From Synaphobranchus kaupii (lineage: Eukaryota > Chordata > Actinopteri > Anguilliformes > Synaphobranchidae): 64,000 bases of DNA. The first letter of the stretch is position 1; each line of letters begins with the position of its first letter. The translations under genes were made by a program, and so were the position numbers. The stretch lies in assembly GCA_029718625.1 (NCBI GenBank), contig CM056380.1, positions 18,447,923 to 18,511,922 of the forward strand, written 5' to 3'. Shown in pieces: positions 58,376-64,000 of the stretch. A model generated the notes under the pieces. The model was not told the origin of the DNA. It saw only the letters and a list, made by a program, of their open reading frames with translations, and made no database searches.

Positions 58376-61300
58376 GACAAAGCATATCCTTTCCATAATG
58401 TAGCAGCTATCCCCGGCATTGTTCAATAATCGGCAATAATCACCCGGCACTGTTCACACTCAAACATACTGTCAGTTTAACTTATTCATGGTTAACCCAT
58501 GGACACCACTAGCCAGTACAGCATAAAGGACGAGTTGATCCAGATGTTCTCCACATACATACATGGATTAATAAATCCTGAGCAGTTTTCAATACATTCC
58601 TTGGTAAACATTTATTTTTCAGGTTTTACTGTTAAACGGTAACGTTCGATTTCGGCTAACGGCTTGTTTCCCATACGGTGGGTCCCATACAAGTTTTGAC
58701 TATTGTTCATTTGTCGCCATTTTTTGTTGCTGTCCAAAAGGACGCATCAGGAGAGAAACATACAAATCCTGCTTGTTAGTTGAGGAAAAGACGTATGTGT
58801 GGTAATACTGTACTATTGATATAATATTGATTTCTCTGACCCACTTCTACTGCTGGTTAAATGTTGTTTAATCGGTTCACATTAAGTTACAATATTTGGC
58901 GAAATTGCACAAATTTCCATCGTCAATCTAATGCCAGTATGAACCTAAATGTTTTCAGTAAACAATTTATTTGTTGTCAATCAACTGGGAAGTTCAAAAA
59001 ACACCTGTTTGGAACATTCCACAGGTAAACAGGTGATGCTATTATGACTGGGTATGAAATGATATCAAAGGACTTCTTATTTTCTGGTAATCTAAGCAAT
59101 ACTGTAACCTCTCTGCATTTGAATGGATCTCTATGGGAATTGGGGAGTGGACTAGATTAAGCTGTAAATTACACAGTATGGTATGGAACCCATGGCTAAA
59201 TGGCCGTAAGTCATCAAGGGTTTGAGGTATCAAAGGAGCCTCAAACCATCACTCTGCTGCCAGATATGCAGTAGATATGGATGGATCACTTGAAGGGTTG
59301 TTTCTCCTGACTTATTTTTCCATAGAGTTCAATAGGAAAATTAGTCAGGAGAAACAACCCTTTCCGGTGCTTGTATACATTGTAATGGGCACATATGTGT
59401 AAAATGACTTTTATAAACTTGTAATGGTTATGCTAAGCTAATACTCGCTATGGGCGCAGCTATGTGTTAGTTTACATTGTCAGTAGTAGGCTACAGTATG
59501 TCGTTCAATGCATTCTGGGAGGTAACATTGCTACGTAGGCTATATTTCGCCTGCATAATGAATACCGGAAAATAGCTTACCGGTAGCTTAGCCCCCTGTC
59601 TTAGTGCAACTGTCATTGTGTTTTTTGTGGGCCCACTCATGAAAATTAAACGCCCCCTCTATTGATTTGCCCTGGTAAAAGGGGCCGGGGAGTTAGACCG
59701 CAAACTTTTTACCGTAATTACTCGAAAATTTACACATAAAACTTTCAACACTCACAGCTACCTCTTTACCATAATTACTAGAAATTTGCGCATTAACTTT
59801 TCAACACTCAAAATTTGCGCATGCGCTTTTCAACAACGGGGATCAAATAGGCCAGCCAGCCAGCCAGTTACCTACATTCAGTCTCGCTCTGCGTCCGTGC
59901 AAAAATAAAAGGATGGGAGATTATCCTGCTCTCATTTCAAAAAACTGAAAACAGCATTATTACCTAGCTATTATCCACTTTTGAATGACATCTCTATGAG
60001 ATACTGTTATCTACTTGCATAAAATGGGCGATTTATGATACTTACAGACTGACATGTTGCCTGTAGCCAATTTACATAGCTCTGGAGTTTTGACCCTGTG
60101 AAGAGTAGGTTTACAACGAGTGATTGTTACAGAATGAATCAGCATCTGAATGTTTAGTTAAGAACATTGTAATCACATTACATATGTGTGATCTTACACT
60201 TTAAAGGGTTAATACAGCAATGTTATGTATGAATTGTCACTGAGGGGAACAGCAGCAGCATCTAACAATGGATTTGAAGCATTGAGATTTTTGGAGTCAA
60301 AGTCCTGCAAAAGGCACCAGACAATTCTGCCCAAATACTTGATGGGATGTCTACAGGCCATATAGGATGGAATAGCAGATGTAATGGCAGATTATCCTAC
60401 TCAGAAAACCATCCAATGAATGAAGAACATTAGCCGTACACACATGCAATATAATTATATGCACAAGGTAAAGACAAAATATGTCATTTTCCCTCAAACA
60501 ATGAGGATTAATCAGCACCAACATAATCAGCACTTGGCTGCTGCCAGATGTGATCTTTTATCATGCAATCCATGAGGATGACGCAATGGCGGTCAAAGCG
60601 TACATGATAAAACGGCATGTGTGCGTTGTTAAATACTGTGTATGAAAACCATCTGAAGACCCGTTTCTGACGGACGCCCAGAGACACCCAGGCGATAATG
60701 AGCCCAGCTCACCGCAAAGAGCAGCATAGTAGCTTGTTTGCTTTTTTTTTTTGGCTGGACATCTTTGGCGGTAAACAAACTCATTAAAACCTTCCCTGCC
60801 GCCGGGAAGCAGCTATGCCCCACAGCACGTCACCGACCGGCCAAGCCTGCCGCTGTAAAGCCAGCGCCAAATTCCCAGGCGCCAACTCCGGACGGCCCAG
60901 CCCGTCTGCCGCGGCGTCCACCACACACTTCCACTGACCTGCGGGATTCCCGTGGCTCTGACATCACTGCGGCAACCCCCAAACCCCCAAACCCCCAAAC
61001 CGGGTAGCGTGTGTATTTGGCATTGGCATTACTATTGTCCAATTTGTCAAAAGCAAGAGGAGGCCATATAAATAGGCAGTTCTGTCTGCAGATATTACAG
61101 TTTTGAGATAAAACTTTTCAGAATATTCAAGTGTCAAATCAGGGCATTGTTTTTAACCACATCAAAGTTTTTGTCTTAGCAAGCAGTCTATAGTCTCCCA
61201 TGGATGAGGGGTTCTCAGCATCTCACCATGCACCAGCGGCCCCCGCTGCTGGATCCGGCAGTAGTAAGTTCACCTGTTGGCCTGCACATGACGTGTCTTC

Positions 61301-62439
61301 CTCTGACTCATGTCTGTGCGAGCCGGACTTGCGAACAAGCAAGTGCTTGTCTGCGGTCTCCCGAACCGACAATGGCACTGCAGTGAGAGCACGATTGCAT
61401 AGGAATTGGGGAGGGGAAAAACCACCTAAAAATGCCAGATGGAGCAATACAGTTATAAGCGATCAAAATGTTTTTTGGCAGGTAGTAACTGTGTGCTTTA
61501 GTGTTTGGGTGTTGAGGGCATGAAATTAATGTCCTTTATTAATGAGCTGGGTGCACCAATGTTCTCTTTCACTGACCCACCCCCTGCACGACCTGGTGAC
61601 AACCCCCCCCCCCCCCCCTCCCCCCAGATGCCCTTTGTACCACAATAGCCCCAGATGATTAAGATTAATAATAGCAACACTGTTTCAGACGCTTTTTACG
61701 AGACATCCAAAACCACCTATTACATGGCACCCGCTAATAATTAACGGCGTTCAGAATTGCATTGCCTCGTCCGGTACAGAAAGCGAGAAAGCGGATGGCC
61801 ATTTTAAAAAGGGAAACCCTTGCGAGCATCAATGTTATTCGCCGAGGTACAGCAGCTGAAACAAATGGACTGAGGCAAAGCAGGGAGGCGGTCGATACAT
61901 AGAAGATCTGCATTGATGATTAAGTGCTCAATGCAGCCACAAAAAACATATCTGTAAAGAATCTTAATAATCCCTGTGAGCGATTTAAACAAAGGGCCTA
62001 AATATAATAGCTGCCTGGGACAATGAGATTTAGAGTGAGCTTGACTTAATCTCTGATGTGTAGTAGCTTCGACACAATCAATGTTGAAGTGGACACACAC
62101 CAGTAAACGACAAAACGGCAGTGTATGACCTCACGGACACAGAGGCACCTTTCGGCGTTTAAATGTTGCTGTGAAGTACAACAATATATCTCTGATACAA
62201 TGTGTGAGTACAAGAAACATAATCTGCTGTGTCCTGTCTCCTGTGTACTCGCAGCTGTGTGCCGTTTACTCTGTACTGTTTAGTACGTGACGTGCAGTAT
62301 GCTAAAAGATACCCTCCATACTATTTTCCAATCATACTGTGGAAGTGTCATAAGACATCCCATCCTTGCACAGCTATCTCACGTGTTGTTTTTGTTGTTA
62401 CTGAAGCAAAACGTCAGCGAAGCGAAGCTGCCCTTCGTC
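58376..62439. other. Long gene-free stretch
   Basis: No exon recognised over 4 kb. Features seen: a strong hairpin at 59293-59362, a smaller one at 59218-59247 (GGTTTGAGG ... CCTCAAACC), a CCAG microsatellite near 59850-59866, an (ACCCCCAA)n run around 60975-60998, a C16 run at 61603-61618, and a GC-rich part at 60790-60960. Open frames at 60738-61007, 61200-61523 and 61804-62100 have no recognisable domains. Confidence 0.45.
59293..59362. other. 70-bp near-perfect hairpin
   Basis: Left arm AAGGGTTGTTTCTCCTGACT pairs with AGTCAGGAGAAACAACCCTT without mismatch, and pairing can continue with one bulge through TTTTTCC/GGAAAA to a loop of about 13 bases (ATAGAGTTCAATA). Size and stem resemble a microRNA precursor, but a short foldback element is equally possible. 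There is no evidence of expression. Confidence 0.8.
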
Positions 62440-62653
62440 CTCCTGATCCCCTGCTCTGACGGATTCCCCGATTCTGACCCCTGCCTGCTGCTGGACTTCG
62501 CTTTTGCCCAGCCCTGTTTCCTGCCTGCCCGTTCCTGATCTCCTGCCTGCTGCCCTGGGTGGGCACTTATATATACTAAAAGTCAACCAGCTCAACCAGC
62601 CTTCTGTCTCTGAGTCCTGCATTTGGGTCCTATTCTGAGTATCACTGTAACAC
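62440..62653 (+). mobile_element. Possible solo LTR fragment of a Ty3-like element
   Basis: Repeated CTGCCTGC/CCTGCC blocks, then CTGAGTCCTGCATTTGGGTC and a terminal TGTAACAC resemble the 3' parts of fish Ty3/gypsy LTRs as I remember them. No second LTR or internal region is adjacent. The call rests on composition and one motif. Confidence 0.35.
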
Positions 62654-62879
62654 ACTCGTCATTAAAATTAAGTCATAATGTATATACGCCATTGGGATTT
62701 GGCACGGTCATCACTAAAATTAAGTCATGATGTACATATCTCCTCTGCTTTGCACATAGAAAGGAGGTAATGCCCATACAGTTTTTAAATCTCCCTCAGG
62801 GTGACAGCGGTGGATCCCATACAACCACAGAATGCAGGAGAAAGACAGAGAGGAAGAGAGAAATGTACACGAGAAATAG
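62654..62879. other. Short spacer with an imperfect duplication
   Basis: CACTCGTCATTAAAATTAAG and CACTAAAATTAAG with following TCATAATGTATATA / TCATGATGTACATA form two imperfect copies at about 62656-62690 and 62711-62741. Confidence 0.6.
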
Positions 62880-64000
62880 AGAGTGTTCAAGAGAGAGTGT
62901 GCAAGAGAGAGAGAGTGTGCAAGGGAGAGAGTGTGCAAGAGAGAGAGTGTGCAAGGGAGAGAGAGTGCGCAAGGGGGAGGAGATAGTGTGTAAGGGAGAG
63001 AGAGTGTACAAGGGGGAGAGAGTATAAGAGAGAGAGTGTACAAGGGGGAGAGAGTATAAGAGAGAGAGTGTGTAAGGGAGAGAGTGTACAAGGGGGAGAG
63101 AGTATAAGAGAGAGAGCGTGTAAGGGAGAGAGAGTGTACAAGGGGGAGAGAGTATAAGAGAGAGAGTGTGTAAGGGAGAGAGTGTACAAGGGGGAGAGAG
63201 TATAAGAGAGAGAGTGTGTAAGGGAGAGACAGTGTACAAGGGGGAGAGAGTATAAGAGAGAGAGTGTGTAAGGGAGAGAGTGTACAAGGGGGAGAGAGTA
63301 TAAGAGAGAGAGTGTGTAAGGGAGAGAGTGTACAAGGGGGAGAGAGTATAAGAGAGAGAGTGTGTAAGGGAGAGAGAGTGTGTAAGGGAGAGAGAGTGTG
63401 TAAGGGAGAGAGAGTGTACAAGGGGGAGAGAGTATAAGAGAGAGAGCGTGTAAGGGAGAGAGAGTGTACAAGGGGGAGAGAGTATAAGAGAGAGAGTGTG
63501 TAAGGGAGAGAGTGTACAAGGGGGGGAGAGTATAAGAGAGAGAGTGTGTAAGGGAGAGAGTGTACAAGGGGGAGAGAGTATAAGAGAGAGAGTGTGTAAG
63601 AGAGAGAGTGTGTAAGGGAGAGAGAGTGTGTAAGGGAGAGAGTGTACAAGGGGGAGAGAGTATAAGAGAGAGAGTGTGTAAGGGAGAGAGTGTACAAGGG
63701 GGGGAGAGTATAAGAGGGAGAGTGTGTAAGGGAGAGACAGTGTGTAAGGGAGAGAGAGTGTACAAGGGGGAGAGAGTATAAGAGAGAGAGTGTGTAAGGG
63801 AGAGAGTGTACAAGGGGGAGAGAGTATAAGAGAGAGAGCGTGTAAGGGAGAGAGAGTGTACAAGGGGGAGAGAGTATAAGAGAGAGAGTGTGTAAGGGAG
63901 AGAGAGTACAAGGGGGAGAGAGTATAAGAGAGAGTGTGTGTAAGGGAGAGAGAGTGTACAAGGGGGAGAGAGTATAAGAGAGAGAGCGTGTAAGGGAGAG
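62880..64000. repeat. Purine-rich minisatellite of about 46-48 bp, about 23 copies, open at window end
   Basis: Units combine GTGTACAAGGGGGAGAGAG, TATAAGAGAGAGAG and TGTGTAAGGGAGAGAG blocks. Unit length varies by 2 bp with the number of AG dinucleotides. The plus strand is almost all A/G plus T. On the minus strand all three frames stay open for hundreds of codons (up to 413 aa), giving SLTHSLSYTLSPLYT-like repeats; this follows from composition, as stops are absent in every frame. The array continues past the window edge. Confidence 0.93.

Noticed and set aside
62720..63961. Minus-strand open frame of 413 aa (and frames of 371 and 308 aa) of Ser/Leu/Thr/Tyr/Pro repeats
   Set aside because: All three minus-strand frames are open because the purine-rich repeat lacks stop codons in any phase. 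Composition fully explains it; no non-repeat domain or start context.

Overview
The window looks like vertebrate nuclear DNA, most probably from a ray-finned (teleost) fish. The evidence is its mobile-element mix: a sushi-like Ty3 retrotransposon, an L2-type LINE with a characteristic fish 3' tail, a tRNA-derived SINE, and hAT, PIF/Harbinger and piggyBac-like DNA transposons, together with many GT/CA microsatellites. I recognise no host protein-coding gene, rRNA or functional tRNA gene, and no prokaryotic features. All convincing coding sequence belongs to decayed transposable elements. The species and chromosome position cannot be read from the sequence.

Tandem repeats dominate, filling roughly 24 kb (more than a third). 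In order: a 43-bp minisatellite (1-1249); a second 43-bp minisatellite (12917-13966); a 17.9-kb array of a 38-bp monomer (19970-37851) with several layers of higher-order repetition, including a 4,860-bp block present twice with no difference in any line I compared; a 27-bp array (38127-39372); a 146-bp GT microsatellite (39651-39796); a 60-bp unit in four copies (39927-40169); a 23-bp array (42578-43156); a 37-bp array (51356-51735); and a purine-rich array of about 48 bp (62880 to the window end). Such density is typical of subtelomeric or pericentromeric DNA, but that placement is inference.

Mobile elements fill much of the rest. At 5692-8106 a hAT-like element with an 8-bp target duplication (7/8) contains a PIF/Harbinger element, which itself contains a 0.74-kb inverted duplication and a broken transposase. 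Three copies of one tRNA-derived SINE lie at 3828-4158, 16745-16920 and 17488-17829. The largest coding object is a truncated Ty3/gypsy element (45929-49382): an open 277-aa gag with a CCHC knuckle, then protease, reverse transcriptase, RNase H and the start of integrase, scattered over several frames. A piggyBac-like element with TTAA ends (49728-50340), a second hAT-like element (52768-54389), two foldback or MITE-like elements (41791-41960, 54867-55328) and a deleted L2 LINE (56000-56983) follow.

The remaining stretches (about 8.1-12.9, 14.0-16.7, 17.8-20.0, 40.2-41.8, 43.2-45.9, 50.3-52.7 and 58.4-62.4 kb) appear to be intergenic or intronic DNA without recognisable exons. I see no evidence of a new multi-gene system. 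The most notable material is the organisation of the 38-bp satellite and the nested transposons.
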